Shown here: piece after piece, positions 32,265-40,876 of the stretch
Position numbering within the stretch: the first letter of the stretch is position 1
Layout: the number at the start of each line of letters is the position of its first letter
Source: JAKPBU01 sp964425695
GTDB taxonomy: Bacteria; Pseudomonadota; Gammaproteobacteria; Xanthomonadales; Xanthomonadaceae
Reading direction: 5' to 3'
Assembly: GCA_964425695.1 (NCBI GenBank)
Contig: CAYRNF010000014.1
Location: 1 to 64,000 of the forward strand
DNA length: 64,000 nucleotides
The notes under the pieces: generated by a model
The model's input: the letters and a program-made list of their open reading frames with translations, nothing else
Told to the model about the DNA's origin: nothing
The model's database searches: none
Translations under genes and position numbers: made by a program

Positions 32265-33206
32265 CTACCCCGCCGGTTGCAGCTCGAACGCCGGGACCGG
32301 CTGCAGCCACGGCAGCAGCCAGTGGTCCACCAGCAGGAAGGCGAACAGCGCCATCAGGTACACCACCGAATAGTTGAAGACGCGCATCGCGAACAGCTCG
32401 TCCGGCGGGTCCAGCAGTTTCCATGCGTACCAGACGAACACCGCCCCCAGCACCAGCGCGCCGCCCAGGTAGAACAGTCCGCTCATGCCCGATGCCCAGG
32501 GCAACACGGTGGCGACCACCAGCAGCACGGTGTAGAGGAGGATCTGCCAGCGCGTGTAGGCCACGCCGTGGGTCACCGGCAGCATCGGCACCAGCGCGCG
32601 CGCGTAGTCCTCGCGGCGGAAGATCGCCAGCGCCCAGAAATGCGGCGGCGTCCACACGAACACGATCAGCACAAGCAGCAGCGCATGCGCCCAGTCCCAC
32701 GGCCCCTGCATGCCGGTCACCGCGGACCAGCCCAGCAGCGGCGGAGCGGCCCCGGCGATGCCGCCGATGACGATGTTCTGCGGCGTGGCCCGCTTCAGCC
32801 AGGCCGTGTAGACGATCGCGTAGCCGATCAGCGACGCGAAGGTGAGCGCCGCGGTCAGCGGGTTCACCAGCGCGATCAGGATCGTCATCGACAGCGCGCC
32901 GAGCGCGACGGCGAACGCCAGCACCTGCGCCGGGCGCAGCGAGCCGGTCGCCAGCGGCCGGTCGGCGGTGCGCACCATGACCTTGTCGATGCGCTGGTCG
33001 ATCAGGTGATTGATGGCGGCGGCCGATGCCGCGGCCAGCCAGATGCCCAGCAACCCGAACAGCGACTGGCGCAGCGGCGGCAGGCCCGGCACCGCCAGGA
33101 ACATGCCCACCAGCGCGGTGAACACGATCAGCGCCACCACCCGCGGCTTGGTTAGCGTCCAGTAGGCGCGCCAGCCGCTGGCGTGTGCCTGGCGAAGCGT
33201 CGCCAT
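32265..33206 (-). CDS. cyoE: Heme o synthase (protoheme IX farnesyltransferase)
   Basis: This 313-residue inner-membrane UbiA-family prenyltransferase adds a farnesyl chain to heme B to make heme O. It has about nine membrane segments and the conserved Asp-rich loop NHLIDQRIDKVMVRTADRPLATG near 66-88. It also shows YTAWLKRATPQNIVIGGIAGAAPPLLGW near 130-157 and the second acidic site FRREDYARALVPMLP near 196-210. It follows cox15 by 7 bp and completes the heme A branch of oxidase assembly. The start MATLRQ is the natural family length. Confidence 0.95.
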   Translation of the reverse strand: MATLRQAHASGWRAYWTLTKPRVVALIVFTALVGMFLAVPGLPPLRQSLFGLLGIWLAAASAAAINHLIDQRIDKVMVRTADRPLATGSLRPAQVLAFAVALGALSMTILIALVNPLTAALTFASLIGYAIVYTAWLKRATPQNIVIGGIAGAAPPLLGWSAVTGMQGPWDWAHALLLVLIVFVWTPPHFWALAIFRREDYARALVPMLPVTHGVAYTRWQILLYTVLLVVATVLPWASGMSGLFYLGGALVLGAVFVWYAWKLLDPPDELFAMRVFNYSVVYLMALFAFLLVDHWLLPWLQPVPAFELQPAG

Positions 33207-33213
33207 CCCGGTC

Positions 33214-34398
33214 CTACTCCGGCGCGCGCACGCGCGCGAGCAGCGTCACCAGCACGAACAGCAGGAGCACCGCGCCCGCGTTGTGCAGCACGGCCACGCT
33301 CAGCGGCAGGCCCAGCTTCACGTTGGCGATGCCCAGCGCCACCTGCGCCACCGCCAGCAGTGCCAGCGCAGCGCTCCAGCCGCGCATGCCCGCCGTGCGC
33401 CACAACCGCAGCGCGAACGCCAGCAGCGCGGCGAACGCCACCACCGCCATCATCCGGTGCGCCAGCTGGATCGCGATGCGCGATTCGCCGTCGAGCACCC
33501 CGCCTTCGTAATCCACGCCGATGCCGCGCCACAGCACGAAGCCTTCGCGGAAGTCGTGCGGCGGCCACCAGCGACCCACGCAGGTCGGGAAGTCGTTGCC
33601 GCAGGCCAGCGCCGCGTAGTTGGCACTGGTCCAGCCGCCCAGCGCGATCTGCACCGCCAGCACCGCCAGCACCGCCCACGTCCAGCGGCGCAGCGACCGC
33701 GCCTGCGCCAGGCGGATCGGCACGTCGGTGGCGCGCCAGGCCATCCACAGGATCAGCGAGAAGGTCAGCAGTCCGCCCATCAGGTGGCCCATCACCACCA
33801 CCGGCTTCAGCAGCCAGGTCACCGTCCACATGCCCAGCAGGGCCTGGAAGACGATCACCATCAGCGTCAGGGCCGCCACCGACGGCAGGTTGTCGCGCTC
33901 GCCGATGCGCCCGTGCCGGTCCAGCCAGCGCAGCGCCGCGGCCATCAGCAGCGCCTCGCCCAGCACGGCCAGCACCACGGCCAGCGCGTGCTGGCCGTGC
34001 ATGTACAACGGGATCCCCGCCGCGATCAGCAGCGACGGCCCCAGGATCCACGCGGCACCGCGCGGCCGGCGCCGCGCCGCCAGCAGCGCCAGCGCCAGCA
34101 CCAGCAGGCCCAGCGTCGCCGCGGCGTGGCGATGCACCTGCTCGCGCCAGGCCTTGTGGGTCTCGAAGGGCCGGATCGCCACGGCGGCGTGTTCGGCCGC
34201 TTCGGTCGCGTGCTTGGGCCATGTGGCGCGCCCGTAGCACGTCGGCCAGTCCGGGCAGCTCAGGCCGGCGTGGGACAGGCGCACGAAGGCGCCGAATACG
34301 ATCACGCTGATCGCCAGCGCCACGGCAAGCCAGGCGATGCGGTGGAAATGGCGGCTCAGGCGCGGCGCGGGCGCGCGTGCAGGGGCGTTCGCAGTCAT
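33214..34398 (-). CDS. Heme A synthase (Cox15/CtaA)
   Basis: This 394-residue inner-membrane protein oxidises the C8 methyl group of heme O to a formyl group to give heme A. The family landmarks are visible: FVRLSHAGLSCPDWPTCYG near 39-57, ETHKAWREQVHRHAAATLG near 79-97, VVMGHLMGG near 198, LAHRMMAVVAF near 316 and VLHNAGAVLLL near 369. These supply the heme-ligand histidines. The Cys pair in CPDWPTC is also typical. It sits between a small assembly-type gene and cyoE on the minus strand, and the stop and start codons are nearly contiguous with both. Confidence 0.94.
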   Translation of the reverse strand: MTANAPARAPAPRLSRHFHRIAWLAVALAISVIVFGAFVRLSHAGLSCPDWPTCYGRATWPKHATEAAEHAAVAIRPFETHKAWREQVHRHAAATLGLLVLALALLAARRRPRGAAWILGPSLLIAAGIPLYMHGQHALAVVLAVLGEALLMAAALRWLDRHGRIGERDNLPSVAALTLMVIVFQALLGMWTVTWLLKPVVVMGHLMGGLLTFSLILWMAWRATDVPIRLAQARSLRRWTWAVLAVLAVQIALGGWTSANYAALACGNDFPTCVGRWWPPHDFREGFVLWRGIGVDYEGGVLDGESRIAIQLAHRMMAVVAFAALLAFALRLWRTAGMRGWSAALALLAVAQVALGIANVKLGLPLSVAVLHNAGAVLLLFVLVTLLARVRAPE

Positions 34399-34399
34399 G

Positions 34400-34969
34400 T
34401 CAGCGCAGCTTCAGCAGGCGGGCCACGTCGGTGCGCAGGTGCGCCGGATCGAATCCGGGCGCATAGCGCAGCACCACGAAGCCGTTGGGGTCGATCACGT
34501 ACACGGGCACGCCAGCCGGGTCGTCCACGCGCGGCAGCTGCGCGCGCAGGGCCGGGTCGGCGCGCAGCACGCGCGTGGCCGCGTTGCGTTTGGCGTCGGG
34601 CGGAGGCGCGCCGAACCACAGCAGCTCCACGTGGCCGGCATTGCGGCCGAACAGCTGCCACACCACGTCCAGCTCGCGCGCCAGTTCCACGCAGGGCGCG
34701 CCGCAGTTCGCCGGCGGCGCCACGGCGATGCGCCACGTGCGCGCACCCGGGTTCCAGGCATAGCGGCCACCGTCCTGCAGCACCGGCGTCAAGGCGCGCA
34801 GGTCGCCGTAGGGCTGCAGCAGCTCGCCGTTGTTCTTCATCTGCGCAGGTCGCCAGCCGGAAAAGCGCAGCAGGCCCGCCACCGCGAAGCTGCCCAGGAA
34901 CAGCACCGCGATCACGATCAGCAAGGTGCGGTTGCGGCGGCGCACGGCGGGGTCGGGCGAAGCGTTCAT
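34400..34969 (-). CDS. Membrane-anchored thioredoxin-fold-like oxidase assembly protein (unassigned)
   Basis: This 189-residue protein has one N-terminal membrane anchor (LLIVIAVLFLGSFAVAGLLRF) and a periplasmic domain. The domain ends with DDPAGVPVYVIDPNGFVVLRYAPGFDPAHLRTDVARLLKL, which resembles the close of SCO1/thioredoxin-like folds. The Cys pair in ANCGAPCVE has a CxxxC spacing like the copper-binding Cys of SCO proteins, but the surrounding sequence is unlike canonical SCO1. The ATG overlaps the surf1 TGA (ATGA) and the stop is adjacent to the cox15 start. A copper or redox role in oxidase assembly is inferred from position and the Cys pair. Confidence 0.7.
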   Translation of the reverse strand: MNASPDPAVRRRNRTLLIVIAVLFLGSFAVAGLLRFSGWRPAQMKNNGELLQPYGDLRALTPVLQDGGRYAWNPGARTWRIAVAPPANCGAPCVELARELDVVWQLFGRNAGHVELLWFGAPPPDAKRNAATRVLRADPALRAQLPRVDDPAGVPVYVIDPNGFVVLRYAPGFDPAHLRTDVARLLKLR

Positions 34970-35700
34970 CGGGGTCGTCGGGCCTTGCGGAAGGTCAGCA
35001 GCAGCGCGGTCGCCAGCACCGCGGCCGCCAGCGCGAACCACTGCACGGCATAGCCGAGGTGCCGCTGCGGCGGCAGGGTGTTGGGCAGGACGTCCAGGTC
35101 GCGGGCGTAGCCGATGCGGAGGGCGGGGTCCAGGCGCAGCACCCGCGGCGGCAGCGCCTGGCGCAGCCCCAGCAATCCCGGCAGGGCCGCCGCGTCCAGG
35201 GACGTGGCCAGTATTGTGCCATCCGGCTGCGCGACGGCCACCTTGGCCACCAGTCCGGACGACGGCGGCGGCAACAGCAGCCCGCGCACGCGATGGGGGC
35301 CGGCGATCGGCGCCACAGCGGGCATGCGCCGGTCGCCTGCCACCGGCAACCAGCCGAGCTCGACCAGCAAGGCGGTGCCGGAGGTGTCGTGGAACAGCCG
35401 GTACGCCCGCACGCCCGGGCGATCGTCGCGCGACTGGTTGTCCAGCAGGACCGCCGGGGCCGCGGCGAATTCGCCGCTTCCGTCGGCCCAGTCGTAACCG
35501 CGCGCGCGCGCCGCATCGCCCGCCGCGGACAGCGGCAGCGCGCGCCGGTCGGCCAGTACCCGCTGCGTGGCATCGAGCATCGCCTGCTTCTGGTGCATCC
35601 GCGACAGCTGCCAGGTGCCGAGCGCAGCGAACGCCGCCAGCGCGCACAGCGCAACGCTCCATCCCACCAGCAGCGTCGTGCGCCGGCTCACGCGCGACAC
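34966..35700 (-). CDS. SURF1 family cytochrome oxidase assembly protein
   Basis: This protein of about 244 residues has the SURF1 layout: one membrane helix near each end and a soluble domain between. The start includes LCALAAFAALGTWQLSRMHQK near 17-37. The middle has VLLDNQSRDDRPGVRAYRLF and LLVELGWLPVAGDRR, the family's G-W-V/L-P segment. The end has HLGYAVQWFALAAAVLATALLL. SURF1 helps insert heme A into cytochrome oxidase subunit I. No ATG is available; I chose the GTG at 35700, with a second GTG at 35691 also possible. It is divergent from the DUF2909 gene. Confidence 0.85.
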   Translation of the reverse strand: MSRVSRRTTLLVGWSVALCALAAFAALGTWQLSRMHQKQAMLDATQRVLADRRALPLSAAGDAARARGYDWADGSGEFAAAPAVLLDNQSRDDRPGVRAYRLFHDTSGTALLVELGWLPVAGDRRMPAVAPIAGPHRVRGLLLPPPSSGLVAKVAVAQPDGTILATSLDAAALPGLLGLRQALPPRVLRLDPALRIGYARDLDVLPNTLPPQRHLGYAVQWFALAAAVLATALLLTFRKARRPR

Positions 35701-35754
35701 CGCGCGCTGCGAACGGCCGATAATGCACGGGTCTCCCCAGCCCGGCCCGCCCGC

Positions 35755-35982
35755 ATGAGCGATTCGCTGAAAACGCTGCTGATCATCGCCTTCCTGCTGG
35801 TGATCCTGTGGAACCTGGGCGCCGGCCTGTACTACATGCTCGTGGACAAGGGCCAGACCAATCGCACGGTCAACGCGCTCACCTGGCGCATCGGGCTGTC
35901 GGTGGGTCTGATCCTGCTCGTGCTGCTGGCGACCTGGATGGGCTGGATCACCCCGCACGGCGTGGGCCGCAACCCGGGCTGA
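35755..35982 (+). CDS. Twin transmembrane protein, DUF2909 family
   Basis: This 75-residue protein consists of two membrane helices (LLIIAFLLVILWNLGAGLYY and LSVGLILLVLLATWMGW) joined by the loop MLVDKGQTNRTVNALTWRIG. This is the DUF2909 pattern found beside surf1 and cytochrome oxidase genes. Its role is unknown but is presumed to be in oxidase assembly. A GATAAT box at 35719-35724 may be its -10 element. Oxidase structural genes, which often lie on the other side of it, are absent here. Confidence 0.85.
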   Translation: MSDSLKTLLIIAFLLVILWNLGAGLYYMLVDKGQTNRTVNALTWRIGLSVGLILLVLLATWMGWITPHGVGRNPG

Positions 35983-36402
35983 GCCGCTTTACGGATCGCA
36001 TTCTAGCGAGGCGCGGCCCCTGATCCGGCCTTGCTGGTGCACCAATGCATTCGCCTGGCGTGGGTGATGCATGGGCACGGCATAGGCCCATTGAGGGATG
36101 TACTTGAGAGGCCGCCGCCCCGCGCGCTTGCCGACGCGGTGCCGCTGGCTGCTCACCCACGGCGAGCCTGATCCACACCGCTTGCCCAGCTACCGCCTCG
36201 GCCCCACCGCGATCCACGGAGCCAGTCCAGGCTGCGCCCCAAGCCGAAATGAAGGTCGGCAGCAACGTGTCGTTTGTTCGGCCAGGGATAGTGATCCTTC
36301 CGGCATCGCAAGCGAGCCGCGTGGCCGGGATTGAGCCGGACCTGGTGTGCGGCTACGTGGCAACAGGCAAGAGCATCCGTGCCCTGCCCGCCGCGCAGGC
36401 AA
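35983..36402. other. Gene-poor interval between DUF2909 and the sRNA
   Basis: About 420 bp separates the DUF2909 stop from the 3' end of the sRNA candidate. Short open frames exist on both strands, but none shows recognisable domains or start signals. No tRNA-like or transposon-like structure was seen. An imperfect inverted repeat around ATGCAT occurs near 36050-36075. Confidence 0.5.
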
Positions 36403-36523
36403 TAAAAAGCCCCGCAGGCAGGGGGGGCCGGCGGGGCTGGGGAACGGGGCCTGGGGAGGGGCTTGCCGTTCCGGGGATCACTCCAGGGGAGGGAGATGAT
36501 CTACGACGGACGTTGCATCCGTC
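36403..36523 (-). ncRNA. Candidate sX13-like small RNA with C-rich hairpin loops
   Basis: On the minus strand, downstream of polA, four back-to-back hairpins fill about 121 nt. Hairpin 1 is GACGGA/UCCGUC (36523-36505). Hairpin 2 is GAUCA/UGAUC with inner CUCC/GGAG and the loop CUCCCCU (36501-36476). Hairpin 3 is GGAACGG/CCGUUCC with two CCCC blocks in its loop (36472-36441). Hairpin 4 is the terminator AGCCCCGC/GCGGGGCU with a C-rich loop (36438-36408), followed by UUUUUAUU. A TATATC box (36533-36528) sits 5 nt before hairpin 1. From memory, sX13 of Xanthomonas is about 115 nt, lies beside polA and uses C-rich loops to bind G-rich mRNA sites, so this is probably its homologue. No reading frame fits the interval. 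Confidence 0.75.
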
Positions 36524-36727
36524 GCGGGATATATGACCACCTCGTGGATGGATAGTTCGTGAAGCCCGAAGTTAAGAATCTGTTGGGTTCAGCCGAAGTT
36601 TAGGCAAGCTTTGTGCGAGCGATTTTTCGCGGCGGCTTACGCGCGGTGTCCGCACGCGTTACATCGCCTGTTACAGCGCCAGGCAGCGGCACGCTGCGTT
36701 CTCTAAACGGCTGCACGCGGTGCCGAA

Positions 36728-39508
36728 TCAGTGCGCCTGGTCCCAGTTTTCGCCCTGCCCGCTGTCCACCACCAGCGGCACGCGCAGGTCGGCGGCGCCG
36801 GCCATCAGGCGGCTGGCCTCGTCCACCAGCGCAGGCGCGAAGTCTCGGTCGCATTCGAACACCAGTTCGTCGTGCACCTGCAGGATCATGAGCGCCTTGT
36901 GGCGATGCGCGGCCAGCCAGCCGTCCACCGCCACCATGGCGCGCTTGATGATGTCCGCGGCGGTGCCCTGCATGGGCGCATTGATCGCGGCGCGCTCGGC
37001 GCCCGCGCGCTGCGCCTGGTTGCGCGATGCGATGTACGGCAGGTACAGGCGGCGCCCCGCCACGGTTTCGACATACCCGAGTTCGCGTGCCTGCTGCCGG
37101 GTGCGCTCCATGTAGTCGCGCACGCCCGGATAGCGGCTGAAGTACAGCGCGATGTAGTCCTGCGCCTCGCCGCGCGCGATGCCCAGCTGCCGCGCCAGGC
37201 CGAACGCGCCCATGCCGTACATCAGGCCGAAATTGATCGCCTTCGCCGCGCGCCGCTCGTTGCCCGTCACGTCCTCGAGCGATGCCTTGCCGAACACCTC
37301 CGCCGCGGTGGCGCGGTGCACGTCGGCGCCGGATTCGAACGCACGCAGCAACGCAGGGTCACCGGACAGGTGGGCCATGATGCGCAGCTCGATCTGCGAG
37401 TAGTCGCAGGCCAACAGCACGCGCCCTTCCGGCGCCACGAACGCGCGGCGGATGCGGCGCCCGTCGTCGGTGCGGATGGGGATGTTCTGCAGGTTGGGAT
37501 CGCTGGACGCGAGCCGTCCGGTGGCGGCGCCGGCCTGGTGGTAGCTGGTGTGCACGCGGCCGGTGTGCGGATTGACCATGTCCGACAGCTTGTCGGTGTA
37601 GGTGCTGCGCAGCTTCGCCAGGCCGCGGTACTCCAGGATGATGCGCGGCAGCTCGTGCTGGTCGGCGATCGCCTCCAGCGCTTCCTCGTTGGTCGAAGGC
37701 GCGCCGCTGGGCGTCTTCACCAGCGCCGGCAGCTTGAGTTCGTCGAACAACAGCGCGCCGATCTGCTTGGGCGAATCCAGGTTGAGCGTGCGCCCGCACA
37801 GCGCGGTGGCCTTCTGCTGCGCATCGAGCATGCGCCTGCCCAGGTCGACCGACTGGCGGCGCAGCTCGGCCGCATCGATCATCACGCCATTGGCCTCGAC
37901 GCGCTCCAGCACGGGCACCAGCGGCATCTCGATGTCGCGGTACACGCCCAGCAGCTCCGGTGACTCGGCCAGGCGCGGAGCCATGACCCGATGCAGGCGC
38001 AGGGTCACGTCGGCGTCTTCGGCCGCGTAGCAGGTCGCGTCGTCCAGCGCCACGTGTGAGAAGGGGATCGCCTTGGCGCCCTTGCCCGCCACGTCGCTGT
38101 ACGTGATCGTGTCGTAGCCCAGCAGCCGCTTGGCCAGCGAATCCATGTCGTGGCGCTGGCTGGAATCCAGCACGAAGCTTTCCAGCATGGTGTCGTCGCG
38201 GTAGCCGGCCACCTGGATGCCGTGGCGGCGCAGCACGTGCAGGTCGTACTTGCCGTGCTGTCCGATCTTGCCGATGCCCGCATCGGCGAAGAGCGGAGCG
38301 AGCTGGCGCAGCACCGCATCGCGGTCCAGCTGGGCCGGCGCGCCGGGATAGTCGTGCGCCAGCGGGATGTAGCAGGCTTGGCCGGGTTCCACGCACAGGC
38401 TGATGCCGACCAGGCTGGCCTGCATCGGATCCAGGCTGTCGGTTTCGGTGTCGAAGGCGAACGCATCGGCGGCCTGCAGCCGTGCGATCCACGGGTTGAG
38501 CTGCGCCTGGGTGAGCACGCACTCGTACGTGCCCTTCGCCGACAGCGCCGGATCGGGCGCAGGGGCGTCCGGCTGCGCAGGTGCGGCAATGAAGCCGCCG
38601 CCGCGCGCGCGACCCGGCTCCACGACGGCCGCTGCCGCCACGGCGCCGCCGCCGTCGAGTTCCTTCAATGCCTGGTTGAAGCCGTAGCGTGCGTACAGCA
38701 CGCGCAGCGCGTCGGCATCGCGTTCGCGCAGCTGCAGTTCGTCCGGGCCCTTCTCCAGCGCCACGTCGGTGCGGATGGTGGCCAGCGCGCGGTTCAGCGG
38801 CAGGCGCTCCAGCGCCTCGCGCAGGTTGTCCCCGATCTTGCCCTTGATCGCGGCGGCGTTGCCGATCACGCCGTCGAGCGTGGCGTATTCGCCCAGCCAC
38901 TTGGCCGCGGTCTTCGGGCCCACCTTGTCCACGCCGGGGATGTTGTCCACCTTGTCGCCCACCAGCGCCAGGTAGTCCACGATCTGGTCCGGGCGCACCC
39001 CGAACTTCTCGACCACGGCCGCATCGCTGTCCAGCCGCGAGCCGCTCATGGTGTTCACCAGCGAGATGCCCGCGCCGTTGTCCAGCCGGCGCACCAGCTG
39101 GGCCATGTCCTTGTCGCCGGTGGAGATGGTCACCTCGATGCCCGCGCCCGCGCCACGCAGCGCCAGCGTGCCGATCACGTCGTCGGCTTCCACGCCTTGG
39201 ATGCGCAAGATGGGCATGCCGAGCGCTTCGACGATGTCGCACATGGGCTGCACCTGCGCGCGCAGTTCCTCGGGCATCGGCGGGCGGTTGGCCTTGTACT
39301 CGGGGTACAGGTCGTCGCGGAAGGTCCTGCCAGGCGCATCCACCACGAAGGCCGCGTAATCCGGCTTCTCCTTCAGGTGCGCGCGCAGCATGTTGACCAC
39401 GCCGAACAGCGCGCCGGTGGGCTCGCCGGCGGCGTTGCTCAGCGGCGGCAGCGCGTGGAAGGCGCGGTAGAGGTAGCTGGATCCGTCGATCAGTACGAGG
39501 CGCTTCAT
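36728..39508 (-). CDS. polA: DNA polymerase I
   Basis: This 926-residue repair and Okazaki-fragment polymerase matches E. coli Pol I (928). The 5'-3' exonuclease domain (1-290) has LIDGSSYLYRAFHALPPL at the start and DKVDNIPGVDKVGPKTA near 190. The 3'-5' exonuclease domain near 350 keeps the acidic motif FDTETDSLDP, so proofreading appears intact. Polymerase motif A, DYSQIELRIMAHLSGD, is near 700. The O-helix region KAINFGLMYGMG is near 755 and motif C, QVHDELVFE, near 876. The ATG is preceded at 6 nt by TAGAAT, suggesting a leaderless transcript. The sRNA candidate lies 200 bp downstream on the same strand. Confidence 0.97.
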   Translation of the reverse strand: MKRLVLIDGSSYLYRAFHALPPLSNAAGEPTGALFGVVNMLRAHLKEKPDYAAFVVDAPGRTFRDDLYPEYKANRPPMPEELRAQVQPMCDIVEALGMPILRIQGVEADDVIGTLALRGAGAGIEVTISTGDKDMAQLVRRLDNGAGISLVNTMSGSRLDSDAAVVEKFGVRPDQIVDYLALVGDKVDNIPGVDKVGPKTAAKWLGEYATLDGVIGNAAAIKGKIGDNLREALERLPLNRALATIRTDVALEKGPDELQLRERDADALRVLYARYGFNQALKELDGGGAVAAAAVVEPGRARGGGFIAAPAQPDAPAPDPALSAKGTYECVLTQAQLNPWIARLQAADAFAFDTETDSLDPMQASLVGISLCVEPGQACYIPLAHDYPGAPAQLDRDAVLRQLAPLFADAGIGKIGQHGKYDLHVLRRHGIQVAGYRDDTMLESFVLDSSQRHDMDSLAKRLLGYDTITYSDVAGKGAKAIPFSHVALDDATCYAAEDADVTLRLHRVMAPRLAESPELLGVYRDIEMPLVPVLERVEANGVMIDAAELRRQSVDLGRRMLDAQQKATALCGRTLNLDSPKQIGALLFDELKLPALVKTPSGAPSTNEEALEAIADQHELPRIILEYRGLAKLRSTYTDKLSDMVNPHTGRVHTSYHQAGAATGRLASSDPNLQNIPIRTDDGRRIRRAFVAPEGRVLLACDYSQIELRIMAHLSGDPALLRAFESGADVHRATAAEVFGKASLEDVTGNERRAAKAINFGLMYGMGAFGLARQLGIARGEAQDYIALYFSRYPGVRDYMERTRQQARELGYVETVAGRRLYLPYIASRNQAQRAGAERAAINAPMQGTAADIIKRAMVAVDGWLAAHRHKALMILQVHDELVFECDRDFAPALVDEASRLMAGAADLRVPLVVDSGQGENWDQAH

Positions 39509-39514
39509 GCCGGG

Positions 39515-39520
39515 ATTCTA
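39515..39520 (-). promoter_or_regulatory. -10 element (leaderless type) of polA
   Basis: On the minus strand TAGAAT is followed by CCCGGC and then the polA ATG at 39508. The spacing of exactly 6 nt puts the expected transcription start at the start codon. Confidence 0.55.
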
Positions 39521-39596
39521 CGGCGCGCCGGGTGCGCTCACGCCGGCAGGACGAGGCGGGGCGATAATCGGGACGATCCGAACCGAGGACGGGCCG

Positions 39597-39911
39597 ATGC
39601 GCACACTGCCGCCACGCCGAACACCGCGCCATGTCCCGGCCAGGGCCGTGCTGCTGGGCGCCGCCCTGGCGCTGGGCGCCTGCGCCACGCTCGACGGCGT
39701 TCCGCAGATCCCCGAGGACGCGGTCCGCAACACGCGCACCGCCGCCAACGGAGACGTCATCACCGAGTACCGCGTTGGCACCGAACTGCGCATGGTGCAC
39801 GTGGTGCCCGTGCGCGGCCCGGCCTACTACCTTTACGACCGCGACAGCGACGGCCGCATCGACCGCGACGACCGCGCACCGATGACCTACTACAAGCTGT
39901 TCGGATGGTGA
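39597..39911 (+). CDS. DUF2782 lipoprotein
   Basis: This 104-residue protein has a short basic N terminus, a hydrophobic stretch and a lipobox LGAC, with Cys26 as the predicted lipidated residue. The mature part GNVITEYRVGTELRMVHVVPV-like sequence (here GDVITEYRVGTELRMVHVVP) followed by GPAYYLYDRDSDG is the DUF2782 pattern. Homologues usually sit next to polA in gamma-proteobacteria, as here, divergently. The function is unknown. A GATAAT box (39563-39568) may be its -10 element. Confidence 0.85.
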   Translation: MRTLPPRRTPRHVPARAVLLGAALALGACATLDGVPQIPEDAVRNTRTAANGDVITEYRVGTELRMVHVVPVRGPAYYLYDRDSDGRIDRDDRAPMTYYKLFGW

Positions 39912-39963
39912 GCGCCCGCGCGACCGCCTGCCTGCGCGACGACTGCCCACGGACCAGGGGCGC

Positions 39964-40836
39964 GTGATCCGCGGGTCGGGCGCAGGCACGGACGCGCCGG
40001 CGCGTTGCGACACCGCGCTCGCACCGGCCGATCCGGCGCCGGCCACGCAGCCGGTGCGGCTGGAGGACGCGTACTTCGACGCCCCGACATGCCGCAACTG
40101 CGGCGCGCCGGTCACCACCGCGTTCTGCCCCGGCTGCGGCCAGAAGAAGGCCACGCGCCTGCGCCTGCGCCAGCTGCGCGAGGAAACCTGGCAGCACTGG
40201 CGCCTGTTCGAGCTCACTTCGGTGCGCACCTTGTGGCAGCTGGTGCGGCGGCCCGGCGGCGTGGCGCGCGAGTACGTGATGGGCCGGCGCAAGGACCACA
40301 TGCATCCGCTGAAGCTGCTGCTGGTGATGGTGGCGCTGATGCTGCTGGTGCTGAACTACGGTCAGTTCTTCAGCCACTTCGGTTACTCGTCGCGCTCCGA
40401 CGCACAGGTCGACCGGATGGTGGAACTGGTGCGCACGTATGCCAACTGGAGCTTCTCCACCGGCATCTTCGCGATCTTCGCCGGCTCATGGCTCGTGTTC
40501 CGCAAGCGCCTGGGCTACAACGCGATCGAACACGCGGTGCTGGCGGTGTACTGCCAGATCCTGGTGATGGCTGCGCTGATCCTGAACCTGCTGCCGACCA
40601 CGCTGTGGAACACGCCCGAGTTCGTCAGCGCCTACAAGGACGCATCGAAGTGGTACATGTACGCCGTCAAGCTGTTCATCGTCGCGCTGGCGTTCAAGCA
40701 GTTCTTCCTGGTCGACCTGCGCCGCGAATGGCCGCGGCTGCTCGCGGCGCTGCTGGTGTACCTGGCGGCAAGCTGGCTGCTGCTGCGGCTGTTCGCGTAC
40801 GCGATCCTCAGGATCGCGCAGCACCAGTTGTCGTGA
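39964..40836 (+). CDS. DUF3667 zinc-ribbon membrane protein
   Basis: This 290-residue protein opens with a zinc ribbon CRNCG and FCPGCGQKK near residues 43-62, the hallmark of DUF3667. About five membrane helices follow, starting near LKLLLVMVALMLLVLNYG. A basic stretch (RLRLRQLREETWQHW) lies between ribbon and membrane. The family has no assigned function. The start is a GTG at 39964; no ATG lies upstream of the ribbon. It is 52 bp downstream of the DUF2782 gene on the same strand and may share its transcript. Confidence 0.85.
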   Translation: MIRGSGAGTDAPARCDTALAPADPAPATQPVRLEDAYFDAPTCRNCGAPVTTAFCPGCGQKKATRLRLRQLREETWQHWRLFELTSVRTLWQLVRRPGGVAREYVMGRRKDHMHPLKLLLVMVALMLLVLNYGQFFSHFGYSSRSDAQVDRMVELVRTYANWSFSTGIFAIFAGSWLVFRKRLGYNAIEHAVLAVYCQILVMAALILNLLPTTLWNTPEFVSAYKDASKWYMYAVKLFIVALAFKQFFLVDLRREWPRLLAALLVYLAASWLLLRLFAYAILRIAQHQLS

Positions 40837-40876
40837 ACCAGCCGCTTTCCCGACTTCCCCGCAAAGGAGAGATTCC

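Noticed and set aside
33283..35982. 899-codon plus-strand frame ending in DUF2909
   Set aside because: Only the last 75 codons are real. The rest is antisense to cox15, the CxxxC protein and surf1.
35948..36536. Small frames between DUF2909 and polA
   Set aside because: No domain, poor composition, and the distal part is occupied by the hairpin RNA candidate.
36731..37963. Plus-strand frames opposite polA
   Set aside because: Antisense to an intact, fully motif-bearing polymerase. No start signal or domain.
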